From Paramacrobiotus richtersi (Eukaryota; Tardigrada; Eutardigrada; Parachela; Macrobiotidae), in contig JAQGAU010000096.1 of NCBI GenBank assembly GCA_034698045.1, positions 1-41,963 of the forward strand: a DNA stretch of 41,963 bases. The letters run 5' to 3'. A program made the translations under genes and the position numbers. Each line of letters opens with the position of its first letter. Positions within the stretch are counted from its first letter, which is position 1. The notes beneath the pieces are model-generated. The model was not told where the DNA came from. It made no database searches and worked only from the letters and a program-made list of their open reading frames with translations. Shown piece by piece: positions 10,961 through 19,767 of this stretch.

Positions 10961-11482
10961 TTAAACTTTGTTTTTATTGATTATTCGATTTACTTCAAGC
11001 TCTGACGATGCGACATCTTCAACGCACTTTGCGCCCAACAGATTCACTTTACCCGAATGAAAAAAAACAGCAGTGCAATGAGCTAAGCGAACATTGAGCC
11101 CCGGAAAACGAGTTGCATCGTATATTGCACGAGGAATTTGTTTATACAGACTTTCGAGGTCAAGACGGCAGTTCAGGTTCAGAGATGCGACAATGTTAAC
11201 AACAGCAAAGTTCGTTACTCTCGCTTCGGTAAACCCCATGCTCCGGATCTCTCTGCAGTATCTTTCTGCCAGGAAGCGGGCTTTACGCACGGTTTTTGCA
11301 CCATTGACAGTAATCTTTCCGTTTGAATAAACTTGGCAATGGGACTTGTAAGGCTGACAGCGTCTCATGAGTAGTCCCGAGAATTTTTCCGGATCGTACT
11401 CGCTCATCTCGTCCATGATATCGATAAAGTTCAAGTCTAGTCCTGTATTAAGGTTCGCAGTCGCCACAATATTGGTTATCAT
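10961..11482 (-). CDS. virus-encoded TATA-binding protein homologue
   Basis: 173 residues forming two imperfect direct repeats with the TBP saddle layout. Repeat 1 (about 4-90) starts NIVATANLNTGLDL and contains EKFSGLLMR and YSNGKITVNGAK. Repeat 2 (about 94-162) starts NIVASLNLNCRLDL and contains TRFPGLNVR and FHSGKVNLLGAK. In cellular TBP four Phe residues kink the TATA box. Three are kept here (F34, F126, F141) and one is Tyr (Y52). There is no long N-terminal extension. The first ATG in frame is at 11482, directly before the core; the frame is open further upstream but without an ATG. The gene overlaps the end of the upstream minus-strand ORF by 35 bp. A minus-strand AATAAA lies within the last codons (about 10973-10978). 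Likely role: directing transcription from viral TATA-like boxes. Confidence 0.85.
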   Translation of the reverse strand: MITNIVATANLNTGLDLNFIDIMDEMSEYDPEKFSGLLMRRCQPYKSHCQVYSNGKITVNGAKTVRKARFLAERYCREIRSMGFTEARVTNFAVVNIVASLNLNCRLDLESLYKQIPRAIYDATRFPGLNVRLAHCTAVFFHSGKVNLLGAKCVEDVASSELEVNRIINKNKV

Positions 11483-11891
11483 GTTGAGTAAGCCAGGTCG
11501 AATAAGCACGCACTTTGTTTGCAAGTGACTTTGGCTCGCTGGCTATTTGGTCGTAGCGTGGGCAGCCCAGTTCTTCCAGGTTACGAACAGCAGGGAGGTA
11601 ATGCTGAAGAATGTTGGCTTTCTGACGTCCTTTCACCCAGCAGTTTCCGGTGTACATTTGCTGTAGCTCCTCCAGCACTTTGGTCAGCCGCACTTGGTAC
11701 TGTATTTCAGCATTTTCTAAATGAGCAACTTGCGGGGACCAGGGGCACGAATTCCATGAGTGCAGACATTTAGGGACGTTTATAGAAAACGCGCTGGTAT
11801 AACCACAATCCTGACAGTGAACGGTAAGGTGAGTGATATACCGATCACCGAGACAGCGATCCCAGCTAAAATCAACAACAACGTCCGTCAT
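11448..11891 (-). CDS. Cys-rich protein of unknown function
   Basis: 147 residues; ATG at 11891 only about 33 nt from a TATTTAAG box, so the leader would be very short. The N-terminal half has a possible metal-binding cluster (CQDCGYTS, then KCLH and NSCPW), and CGDC lies near the C-terminus. The middle is helical and Leu/Gln-rich. It overlaps the start of the TBP gene in another frame, which suggests one bicistronic minus-strand transcript. A Zn-ribbon role beside TBP, as TFIIB has, would be attractive, but I do not see TFIIB cyclin repeats, so that is speculation. Confidence 0.6.
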   Translation of the reverse strand: MTDVVVDFSWDRCLGDRYITHLTVHCQDCGYTSAFSINVPKCLHSWNSCPWSPQVAHLENAEIQYQVRLTKVLEELQQMYTGNCWVKGRQKANILQHYLPAVRNLEELGCPRYDQIASEPKSLANKVRAYSTWLTQHDNQYCGDCEP

Positions 11892-11941
11892 TTTTACAGT
11901 AGCAAGCTATTTAAGGTGCGCTGCTTAAATACCCTGCTGCT
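11892..11941. promoter_or_regulatory. 50-bp divergent promoter with palindromic TATA boxes
   Basis: The whole spacer between the minus-strand start (11891) and the ATPase ATG (11942) holds an exact inverted repeat: TATTTAAG (11908-11915), an 8-nt spacer, then CTTAAATA (11924-11931). Each arm reads as a TATA-like box toward one gene, 26-33 nt before its ATG. Related boxes precede other genes of the element (14550, 16379, 19768, 21331). Confidence 0.65.
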
Positions 11942-12643
11942 ATGGCGTTTCCTGCAGTAAACAACGATATTCGGCTTCGCACCCCCGCTGGAGTGGTTGT
12001 GGTAGGCGCTTCGCAAGTTGGAAAAAGTCGGTATATTACCAAACTGCTCCTAGAACGAGAAAAGCTGTTTGACGTGGAATTTCAGCGGATTGTTTATGCC
12101 TATACGGAATGGCAGCGCGATTACGAGTTATTGCAACAAGCTGTTTCTAACATCGAGTTTCTACTTGGCGTGGACGAAATTTTCGAAAACGATCAGTTTT
12201 TTGCAGGCAATGAACCTAAGCTGCTTATTTTGGATGACCTTGCTACAAGCGTGGTGGAAAGTAAAAAAGGAAGCAAGCTCTTTACTCAAGGAATCCATCA
12301 CAAAAACTTGACTGTGATTTATGTCGTCAATAACTTATTTAAGCAAGGGAAATCCAGTAGAGATATCCACTTGAACAGCCAGTACTTGTTTCTATTTCGA
12401 AATGTCCGAGACGTTAATCAAATCAAAGTTCTATCAAGTCAGATGGGAATCTCTTATTTGCCAGCTGCTTACGCAAAAGCAACAGAGGAACCTTATCAGC
12501 CTCTTTTAGTCGATTTGCGCACGGATTCTCCTGGATATTTGCGCTTGCGGTCACACATTTTGCCTGACGAAACTCCTCGCGTTTATTTTGATCCATCGAA
12601 AACACACCTGCCAAAATCATGTCCGAAAACGTCCAGTGCTTAG
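11942..12643 (+). CDS. genome-packaging ATPase (FtsK/HerA type)
   Basis: 233 residues. The Walker A motif is GASQVGKS at residues 22-29, preceded by the hydrophobic strand VVVV. The Walker B motif is LLILDDLA near residue 95, followed by a helix. The size fits Polinton/adintovirus A32-like packaging ATPases (200-250 aa). It would pump the linear genome into the capsid. It starts just downstream of the divergent promoter and its last 25 bp overlap the next ORF in another frame, so it heads a compact plus-strand unit. No intron. Confidence 0.9.
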   Translation: MAFPAVNNDIRLRTPAGVVVVGASQVGKSRYITKLLLEREKLFDVEFQRIVYAYTEWQRDYELLQQAVSNIEFLLGVDEIFENDQFFAGNEPKLLILDDLATSVVESKKGSKLFTQGIHHKNLTVIYVVNNLFKQGKSSRDIHLNSQYLFLFRNVRDVNQIKVLSSQMGISYLPAAYAKATEEPYQPLLVDLRTDSPGYLRLRSHILPDETPRVYFDPSKTHLPKSCPKTSSA

Positions 12644-12945
12644 CGCCGTTACTCGTCACAATGCAGTCCTTAAAACCTACTCACCGCAGACAGTTGATGA
12701 GCTTTTGCAATCACAAGCATTTAAAGGGATTTTCTGAATTAGCTCTGAATTGTGTAAAAGGGAATGCGCAACTATCACCCGCTCAACTAAACACTTGCCG
12801 ACGTTGGAGAAAACCGTTGAAACTTTTGGCCCTTCGGCGGTATCCTATGAAAGCGAAAAAACAGATTTTACAACAAAAAGGAGGATTTCTTGCGGCTATC
12901 TTGCCCATCTTGGCCTCAGTTGTTGCGGGTACGCTTTCTAGATGA
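12619..12945 (+). CDS. small basic virion-type protein with hydrophobic C-terminus
   Basis: 108 residues; ATG overlaps the ATPase end by 25 bp. The protein is basic (many Lys/Arg/His) with several Cys and ends in a QQKGGFLAAILPILASVVAG segment. A short ORF ending in a GGFLxxLxPIxxxxxG hydrophobic stretch is common directly after the ATPase in Polinton-like elements and resembles the adenovirus core or membrane-active small proteins. The role as a minor virion component is inference from this pattern. No intron. Confidence 0.6.
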   Translation: MSENVQCLAPLLVTMQSLKPTHRRQLMSFCNHKHLKGFSELALNCVKGNAQLSPAQLNTCRRWRKPLKLLALRRYPMKAKKQILQQKGGFLAAILPILASVVAGTLSR

Positions 12946-12948
12946 GCA

Positions 12949-13425
12949 ATGGAAGTGAGATATTTGGTTCCTAAAGAGATGATGAAAACAGCAACAGCAC
13001 CACCCCCACCCGTACCGCCGCCGCCACCGGACTTTACGACATTAAAGGAGCCATCCGAAGCTTTTGAAGTGTTGTCTCTAGAAAAACTTACGGCAGATAT
13101 CTTGCAACGTAAAGATTTAAGCCAGTGGCAGAAGGCTGATCTGCTTACAAAGAATCTTGAACGTTTTATAGCGTTAAAACCGAACGCTCTTTTGGACCCA
13201 TCATATAACCAGCCGCCATTCGATTTTAGACCCCAGTTTGCCAGTGGACCACCCAGTGAAGTACACTCATTACCTGCCACTCCAATCAAGCCGAAAAAGC
13301 CAAGGAGGAAGCAGGAAGTGAGTCCGCGAGACTACGGGCTTGCAGGTTTGAGGTCTAAAACAAGAACTGCAAAAAACCAGCAGAAAAATCCCGATCAGAC
13401 TGGAAGCGGTTGGATTACTTGGTAA
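12949..13425 (+). CDS. proline-rich structural or accessory protein
   Basis: 158 residues, starting 3 nt after the previous stop. An N-terminal proline tract (APPPPVPPPPPDF, residues 17-29) is followed by a Leu-rich helical middle and a basic tail (KPKKPRRKQ, then KTRTAKNQQK) ending in GSGWITW. The position between ATPase and integrase and the compact W-x-x-W end resemble small uncharacterised Polinton ORFs. Function not known. A PPxxF-type late-domain role is possible but unsupported. Confidence 0.55.
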   Translation: MEVRYLVPKEMMKTATAPPPPVPPPPPDFTTLKEPSEAFEVLSLEKLTADILQRKDLSQWQKADLLTKNLERFIALKPNALLDPSYNQPPFDFRPQFASGPPSEVHSLPATPIKPKKPRRKQEVSPRDYGLAGLRSKTRTAKNQQKNPDQTGSGWITW

Positions 13426-13504
13426 AACATGAATCCCTGTTTACCACTGTCGCTGAACATTGGTGAGAATATGCAACTCAACTGCTTTTCCACTTGCTGC
13501 AAAG

Positions 13505-14522
13505 ATGACGAAGATGACAAGCAGGACAAAGGAACTGGTACAGACGTATTCCTCCCCACGACACGTTGCCAGCCTGGGCGGTCTCAGTCGGCTCCGGCGC
13601 TACTGCCGCCTCCCCAGACCAAGCCGGGAGGAAGTGGAACAAGCGCTAAGCAGTAGTGACGCGTATACGCTCCACAAACCTAGAAGAAACAAATTTCGCA
13701 GGAATCCAATAATCGTTCTGGATCGAGGCGTTCAACTGCAGATTGATTTAATGGACATGTCCAAATTTAGCAAAGAAAACAAGCACTACAAGTACATAGT
13801 TGTAGCCGTGGACTGCTTTTCACGCAAACTGGCGTGCGAGCCCGTAATAAATAAATCGGGACAAAGAGTTGCAAGAGCTATGGAAAAAATTTTGGCAAGC
13901 TACAATTATCCCGAACTGCAAAAAATTCAGGTTGACAAAGGTAAGCTAACACGAATCGTGACTGACTTTCCTAACTTTGCTTTTTCCAGGGAAGGAATTT
14001 TATAACACGGATGTGAAACAGATGTTAAAACAGAAGGATATTCGCTTATTTTCTTCTGAAAACAGCGATATAAAGTGCGCAATGGCCGAAAGAGCAATAA
14101 GGACGATAAAAGAGCGATTGTGGCGGTTATTTGAAGTCAGGCAAAACCACAAATATTACGACGTACTGCAGCAAGTTGTGGATTCCATCAATGACGCCCC
14201 AAGTGCTGCACACGGGATTGCTCCAGCCGAAGTTGGTGATAAGAACTCGCTATCCGTATTCAACAAATTGTACAAGAAATTACTAACACCTAAGGTGCGG
14301 ATTCCCAAATTTTGTGTGAATGACACAGTCCGTATTGCAGTAGACAAGTCTGTATTTAAAAAAGGCTATGAGGCAAACTTCTCTCGAGAAGTTTTCAAAG
14401 TAAAGCGTGTAATTAAACATGTACCAGAGCCTGTTTATGAGCTACAAGATAAACAGGGTACAGTTATTCAAGGCAAGTTTTACGAACCAGAGCTTGTACA
14501 TTGTGAAGAAAGTGCAAGATAA
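13505..14522 (+). CDS. DDE integrase (retroviral-type, Polinton)
   Basis: Two exons, 13505-13940 and 13990-14522, with a 49-bp GTAAGC...TTCCAG intron; the joined frame gives 322 residues. Catalytic triad: D81 (QIDLMD), D144 (QVDKG) and E179 (AMAERAIRT). The Asp-to-Glu spacing is DD35E-like. Upstream is the family-typical SSSDAYTLHKPRR segment, downstream a basic C-terminal domain with chromo/SH3-like strands (FKVKRVIKH, then VYELQD). ATG 13505 is the first in frame; the frame is open upstream without ATG. The enzyme inserts the linear viral DNA and explains the 6-bp duplication. The intron separates two catalytic residues. Confidence 0.9.
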
Positions 14523-14549
14523 AGTTACCTTTGCGTTCTTTTGCGTGCC

Positions 14550-14557
14550 TATTAAAG
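14550..14557 (+). promoter_or_regulatory. TATA-like box TATTAAAG
   Basis: TATTAAAGCGG lies 38 nt before the ATG of the next gene (14595), in the 72-nt gap after the integrase stop. It matches the boxes at 16379 and 19768 (the latter also followed by GCGG). Confidence 0.5.
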
Positions 14558-14594
14558 CGGTCGCATAGAGCCAACACTGGCAAAGCAAGTGAAA

Positions 14595-15944
14595 ATGAGT
14601 GGTCAAAATAGTCCGTTCTATGTGACGCTCGTCTCGGACGTCTCACCGGAGCAGTTTCCAACCAACAATGCTGCTGATTGGGCAACCAGGCTAAAAAAAC
14701 CGATTGATTTGAGTGGACGGTGGGAATGTGGAGTTGCGGAGCTTGTGTACATGAACTCACTTTATAACATCCCACAGGAGCAGAGCATCCTCTGTCACAT
14801 TGTTCATGCCGAAGAAGATCTGAAAAGATTACCCATTGTCGAAAAGGAACCGCAGCTACCAAAATCAAAAGACCCGCCCGTAGAAATTGGACCATTTTTG
14901 CAGGATGCTGCCGTTCCACCCGGTGCAGATGTTGCTAGCGAACAGGAGTCGACAGCAACTGTCCTGCCAACAAAAGCATCTACCGTCGTCCATAAACCTA
15001 CAGAGACAGCGACATTACTTCCATCCCAATTGCCAGCTGCTGTTCAAAAATTAGCCGAGCAAGCTCCGCCAGCACTACTTCCGCCACTAACATTTGGCGA
15101 ACCAGAGCTTGCATCGTCCACTTTGACAATACCTCCTGAAGGTCCAACCCCTCCAGATGCATCTGTGGAAGATAGTCAGTCGGGGCCCGCGAAACAAAGA
15201 CTGAAAAGGGCAGTAGTTCCTAAACAAAAGTATAAGCATTACACAACCAGTGCGATTAATATTGTGATTCCGCCCGGACAATATGAGTTGCAGGATATTG
15301 CTGAATGCATAAAATCGCAAATTCCGCACGTGTTTTTGCGAAGCTCAAATATCCACATTCCGGCTTTTGCAATGCTATACGAAAAAGGTGAGCGGCGGAC
15401 AAGGATCGGATTCAAAAGTCTCCGGGCTTTTCTGGAATTTCCTGCATCGTCCAAGCGATTGCAGACGATGCTGGGGTTTCGCGAGTCCGTTGTTAGTCCG
15501 CTGCAGAGTGATCTGTTTCGACGAAAGTTTGAGGCTGGATTTGAGCCACCCGTCACCGTTCAAGGGCACAAGGACCTGCTCTTAAACTTTGCCCGGCAGC
15601 AGGATGACATGGGTTACTCAAAATCTCGGGACTACTATCAGATTGTGTCTATCAGACCTGTCAACACAGCACTAGGAAAACAGCTCATATATGTATACTC
15701 TGACATTTGTGACTATTCTTACGTTGGAGACACAGTTGCGCAACTTTTGAGGGTTGTGGCAATTAAAGGACAACCATTCGAGGTAATTACGGAACGTTTC
15801 GATAACATCCATTATGTTCCGGTGCTTCACTCTCACATTCAAACTGTTCGAATAACGGTGGCCAACGAGGAAGGTGAGAACGCTCCATTTCAAACGGGAA
15901 AGTCGCTGGTGAAACTTCATTTTCGGCCTGCAAGAAACTTCTGA
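14595..15944 (+). CDS. FYVTL-family virion structural protein
   Basis: 449 residues. The N-terminus reads NSPFYVTLVSDVS..FPTNNAADW and then IDLSGRWECGVAELVY. This is the conserved opening of a large Polinton/adintovirus protein (FYVTLPS...F..N....F...L..PI.L.G.WEVGL.E) that lies next to the capsid genes and is thought to be structural. Residues about 80-200 are a Pro/Ser/Thr/Ala-rich low-complexity linker. A basic patch (KQRLKRAVVPKQKYKH) leads into the C-terminal domain. ATG 14595 was chosen because it is the first ATG after the TATTAAAG box. No intron. Some authors would call it a penton or minor capsid candidate; which one is not decidable here. Confidence 0.8.
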   Translation: MSGQNSPFYVTLVSDVSPEQFPTNNAADWATRLKKPIDLSGRWECGVAELVYMNSLYNIPQEQSILCHIVHAEEDLKRLPIVEKEPQLPKSKDPPVEIGPFLQDAAVPPGADVASEQESTATVLPTKASTVVHKPTETATLLPSQLPAAVQKLAEQAPPALLPPLTFGEPELASSTLTIPPEGPTPPDASVEDSQSGPAKQRLKRAVVPKQKYKHYTTSAINIVIPPGQYELQDIAECIKSQIPHVFLRSSNIHIPAFAMLYEKGERRTRIGFKSLRAFLEFPASSKRLQTMLGFRESVVSPLQSDLFRRKFEAGFEPPVTVQGHKDLLLNFARQQDDMGYSKSRDYYQIVSIRPVNTALGKQLIYVYSDICDYSYVGDTVAQLLRVVAIKGQPFEVITERFDNIHYVPVLHSHIQTVRITVANEEGENAPFQTGKSLVKLHFRPARNF

Positions 15945-15951
15945 ATTAGAA

Positions 15952-16377
15952 ATGCAGCTTAAAGAATTTGTTCCTGATGCGAACCTCTTTATGGACATGC
16001 TGGAGCAAAATCAAGTGGGCCACGGCCCTTTAGGCCGTTACCGAGGAGCTGCCATGCAAAACGGGGCCGGATTTATTCTACCTGCCTTTCTGCGCACAAT
16101 ATTTTCAAAAGTCGCACGCTTCGCGGCCCCATTGGTTCGGTCCGCTGCACCTCATGCCAGAGCGGCACTGGCAGCGGCGCAACCGCACCTAGCTGAAGCT
16201 GGCAAAACCGCTGTGGCCGAAGCAACAAAAGCTGTCACTACAAAACTAGATAACCTGTTGTCCAGTGCAGAGCAGTCAGGCCAAGGAAAGAGAAAGAGGC
16301 GATCAAAGCCGCGCAGCAGAATTTCAGTAAAGAAACTGAGAAAGGTTGCGCCTTATAGTTATCCAGATGCGTTCTAG
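15952..16377 (+). CDS. pVI-like minor capsid / membrane-active protein
   Basis: 141 residues, starting 7 nt after the previous stop. Near residue 25-50 a GPLGRYRGAAMQNGAGF turn precedes an amphipathic hydrophobic helix (LPAFLRTIFSKVARFAAPLV). The middle is Ala-rich and helical, and the tail is highly basic (KRKRRSKPRSR). The Gly-rich start, amphipathic helix and basic tail resemble adenovirus protein VI and its Polinton counterparts, which sit just before the major capsid gene. Function assigned by pattern and position. The stop overlaps the next TATA-like box. Confidence 0.65.
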   Translation: MQLKEFVPDANLFMDMLEQNQVGHGPLGRYRGAAMQNGAGFILPAFLRTIFSKVARFAAPLVRSAAPHARAALAAAQPHLAEAGKTAVAEATKAVTTKLDNLLSSAEQSGQGKRKRRSKPRSRISVKKLRKVAPYSYPDAF

Positions 16378-16378
16378 G

Positions 16379-16386
16379 TATTAAAG
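16379..16386 (+). promoter_or_regulatory. TATA-like box TATTAAAG before major capsid gene
   Basis: TATTAAAGGC begins directly after the previous stop codon (16375-16377) and lies 48 nt before the capsid ATG (16434). Confidence 0.5.
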
Positions 16387-16433
16387 GCATTGCTTCTGAG
16401 AAAAAACAGCAATACTGGATATCACTTTTTGCC

Positions 16434-17989
16434 ATGGCTTTCATTCTGGAATACAGCGAACCAGCCATGCTGGCTGAAAATCACTTGTTTATGGTACCTG
16501 CTTCGTACACGGACCGATGGAAGACTGAGGAAGAAAGAGTCCAGCCAACATCAGCTGTTACGGAAGATGTCAGCAACGGAGATTTTAGCTTCTTCATGCC
16601 GGCGACGGCGGTGGGACTATTGAGTTTATGTGACATTAACATCGAGCTGGACGCATGCATCAAGCGACGGAAGGTTGCCGAACCTGAAAAGGGATGGGAA
16701 ACGATTACGGCAGCCGACCGCGTGGTCCCCGTAAACAATATTCTGCACTCACTTTTTCAGAGTGTTCAAGTTACTGTGGCTAACAGATTAGTATCCGACT
16801 GTAGTACACATTATGCTTACCGTGCTTACCTGGAAACACTGTTGGGGTATTCTTCGGATGCAATGGATACATCGCTCTCCGCATCGGGTTTCTACCTTGA
16901 TACTCCAGGGCAGTTCAACGATCCTCCCAAAAACAACACCGCTTTGCGCCGCAAAGATCTTTTTACGGTCAACGGGTGGGTCGAGCTATCTGGAAAAATT
17001 TTTACCGACATTACAATGCAGGATAAGCCGCTCCTGCCGGGAGTTAGCATGAATTTAAAGTTCATTATGAGTAAACCGGAGTTTCACCTGCAATTCTACG
17101 CAGCTCCAGCAGCAAAAGCTGGCGAGCAAGCACCAGCTGCGTCATATGGAACTCCCGAATATGAATATCGAACTTTCATTCGCAATCCAGTTTTGTACGT
17201 TAAACGATACATTCCTACTCCGGATTACTTGTCCGCCGTAACGCAAATGTTGGCTACAAAAACCGCAAAGTACCATATCGAGAGGACGTTGATGCGCGTG
17301 CACGATATCACCAAAAGTACCCAGTCGACCGTTGTGTCTAACCTCCACATTGGGCAGGTAAGCAGTCTGTTGTGGGTTTAGCGTGCGAATCTTGTACATT
17401 TTGTTTTACAGATCCCCAAGGTGATGTTTATTGGATTTGTGACCAATGGTGCATTTCACGGCAACGGCGAGAAAAATCCGTTTAACTTCGAGCATTGCGC
17501 TATAACGTCTATTGCGGTTGAAGTGGACGGACAGAGCTACCCAGCTAAACCCTATCAACCTGACTTTGCGAACGGGCGATTTTTGGAATGCTACAACGGT
17601 CTAGCGGACACATTAGGACGGAAAAACAGCAGCTATGGCCATTTGCCCTGCAATCGCAGCGGATACAAGCAAGGGTATACAGTGTTTGGATTCGACCTCA
17701 CACCCGGGCACACGGGAAGAGTATGTAGCGACTTTGCTACTATTTAAGACATGTTTGCTAACAGAATGTGCTTGACAGGGTGCGATGACGCTGATCAGGC
17801 AAGGAAACCTAGCCGTTCGTGTTGCTTTCGCCAAACCATTGCCTGATACCGTGATGATGTGCTGCATGTTAGTAATGGACAATTTGGTTGAAATTAACCA
17901 ACACCGCAACCTAATTGCCGGTAAGTATTTTCTGCTTGTGAATATCATTTCAAGCTAAATATCGTGTTTCTGCAGATTTTACATCATGA
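16434..17989 (+). CDS. major capsid protein (double jelly roll)
   Basis: Four exons: 16434-17357, 17412-17720, 17779-17920 and 17976-17989; introns of 54, 58 and 55 bp with GT-AG ends. The joined frame is 462 residues. Polinton hexon signatures: RNPVLYVKRYIP, then LHIGQ, IPKVMFIGFV and NPFNFEHC, then QSYPAKPYQPDF, GYTVFGFDLTP, and near the end MDNLVEINQHRNLI. It assembles the icosahedral shell. The ATG has a good context (GCCATGG). The last exon is only 14 nt, and its TGA (17987-17989) overlaps the protease ATG (17986) as ATGA. If the last intron is retained, the frame instead runs 13 more codons to a stop at 17956-17958. Confidence 0.9.
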
Positions 17990-18504
17990 ACACATCACAA
18001 CTGCGAAATTCTCTGGCGAATAACAGCGTAACCGCCCGTGGTTTTTGTGGAGTATTTGCCGCTGATCAGCTACCCGAGCGAACTAATGTGGAACTACCGG
18101 CCTCGTACGTGTGCAACACCGATCCCAGTAATCTTCCGGGATCGCACTGGATTGGTTTTTATCAAGATAAACCTAATGTTTTGGAAGTTTTTGATTCTTT
18201 CGGTGCGAAAACGAACACGTACCATCCAAAGATTCAGCAATTTTGTTCAAACATAACAATAGTTCAGCAGCAATTGCAATTACAGTCAACGCTGTCAACA
18301 ACATGCGGACAAATGGTACTTTTCTTTCTTTTGCGAAGAGCAAGCGGCGAAACATTTAGCCAAATTATGCAATTGTTTACTGATAATACAGAAGCAAATG
18401 ATACAATGGTATGTCAATATATAAACCACTATTTCAAGCTAAGCACACGCGTTACCGATGATGGCCTGCTGGTCCAAGGAGTCCTCCGGGCTCTAAAGTC
18501 ATGA
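17986..18504 (+). CDS. adenain-like cysteine protease
   Basis: 172 residues with the adenovirus-protease (C5) triad order His-Asp-Cys: H54 in GSHWIGFY, D70 in VFDSFG, C107 in TTCGQM. An N-terminal GFCGVFAADQLP stretch matches the family's substrate-side strand. Length is close to other Polinton proteases (about 170-210 aa). It would mature virion precursors such as the pVI-like protein. The start overlaps the capsid stop (ATGA), so translation may depend on reinitiation or on splicing of the last capsid intron. An AATAAA follows at 18550. Confidence 0.9.
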   Translation: MNTSQLRNSLANNSVTARGFCGVFAADQLPERTNVELPASYVCNTDPSNLPGSHWIGFYQDKPNVLEVFDSFGAKTNTYHPKIQQFCSNITIVQQQLQLQSTLSTTCGQMVLFFLLRRASGETFSQIMQLFTDNTEANDTMVCQYINHYFKLSTRVTDDGLLVQGVLRALKS

Positions 18505-18505
18505 C

Positions 18506-19690
18506 CTCTGTAACCAAGAAAGACGAATGAACATTTGTAAAATGGAAAGAATAAAATTGAAACTTACACATAAACGGGTACATGTTATCCGATCCAGCTT
18601 CGGACGGGGCCGGCGAGACTGCTTCCGGTTCCGGGAGTTTCTTTTCGGCCTCCTTCTTGCGCTTGCGTCCAGACTCCGATGACGTAGCACCGCTGAATGT
18701 AGCCTCCGGCAAGACAGGCGCTGGCACCATGTTCACCAAGTCCGGACCGGACAAATCTTTCTTACCAACGTCAGCAGCGGCCTTCCACAGTCGCTCCCCG
18801 GCGAGCTCCAAGTACCCAGTCACATCAAAGCGCATGCAATTCAGAAACGACGTGGCATCACCAAATGGCTTCAGCAGCAGCAGCATACCTTGAATCTTTT
18901 TCTCAAACTCCAAGTCCCGCAGAAGTTGGCGTTTGGTCTCCTCAGTCAGAACCAGCGGCTTCTCTCCAAACTGGCACGTGTGGCTGGCTTCGCGATGGCA
19001 CGGCTCACGGCACACCAGGCGCAGGGACACGCAGCGAGGACACTTGCTCTGCTCAATGCCCAAGAACATGTTCCACAGGATGTACGGCAAAGCCGATTCC
19101 AATTCCAGCATGTTGGTGTTGGCCAATGGCATCTTGCGGTCCAGGGCTCTGTTACGCATCTCCCAAACGCTGGCCACCTTCTCCAGGATCTCACCATTGC
19201 GCAGCATGGACCGGAAAGCCTCAAACGTCGCCACAGCCATGGAGGTCCCTTGGGCATCCGGATAGTAGTCGCCTGCTTCGCCGAGCCGATTGAACTTGCG
19301 AATGTTGGCAATGGGCGCTTCGTGGAACTCGCTCCAGACGAAAAAAATGTCGCCACCAAGCTGATACAGCGGACTCAAACGGTTCAGAGAATCTTTGTTG
19401 CGCGGGTCACGTACCTTCTCGACGTAGCCGTTATGGATCAGGCCAGCCAGGCGAGTAAATTGTGCGTTGTTCAGCTTGATGGACTTGCTGCTGGGCTGCC
19501 AGACTCCATTGGCTCCTTCGTCAAACTCACCCAGAACGAACTCCAACTCGTGGCGGGTTTCTCCATCGAGGCAGACAGCCATGAGCTTGGATCCAGCAAT
19601 CTTGCAGACAGGCCACTCTCCCCATTTGAAAGCTTGCTGACCCCGTTTAAAGCTAGCCACCTTAGGATTGACAACGTAAGGACGCGACAT
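18506..19690 (-). CDS. PC4-like ssDNA-binding protein (putative)
   Basis: Main exon 19690-18568, then a 60-bp GTAAGT...TTACAG intron; the stop codon TAG is split across the junction (T 18568, AG 18507-18506). About 374 residues. Residues about 14-85 resemble the PC4/p15 fold: FKRGQQAFKWGEW, strands, then VWQPSSKSIKLNNAQFTRLA (compare the MKPGRKGISL..EQW motif of PC4). A Cys/His cluster (CPRC, CREPCHREASHTC) lies in the middle. The C-terminus has a nuclear-localisation-type GRKRKKEAEKK and an acidic Pro/Ser tail. A PC4 partner would fit ssDNA handling in replication or coactivation alongside the viral TBP. An alternative ATG at 19720 is closer to the TACTTAAAG box. PC4 assignment is by motif only. 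Confidence 0.6.
18550..18555 (+). terminator. poly(A) signal AATAAA after protease
   Basis: AATAAA 46 nt after the protease stop, inside the minus-strand intron of the convergent PC4-like gene. It probably serves the capsid/protease transcript. Confidence 0.5.
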
Positions 19691-19767
19691 TGTACCAGCG
19701 GGCACCCAACTTTTGAGCATAACGCAAGGAAAACACAGAAATGAAGTGCAGTCACGTCTCGCAGCCG

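Noticed and set aside
12783-13289. 168-codon minus-strand ORF
   Set aside because: Antisense shadow of the proline-rich and small virion-type genes.
13429-13656. 75-codon ORF before the integrase
   Set aside because: It overlaps the integrase first exon in another frame; the integrase frame carries the family motifs.
15087-15556. Minus-strand ORFs within the structural gene
   Set aside because: Shadows of the FYVTL-family gene; no independent evidence.
18890-19744. 284-codon plus-strand ORF
   Set aside because: Antisense shadow of the PC4-like gene; no motif and no promoter.
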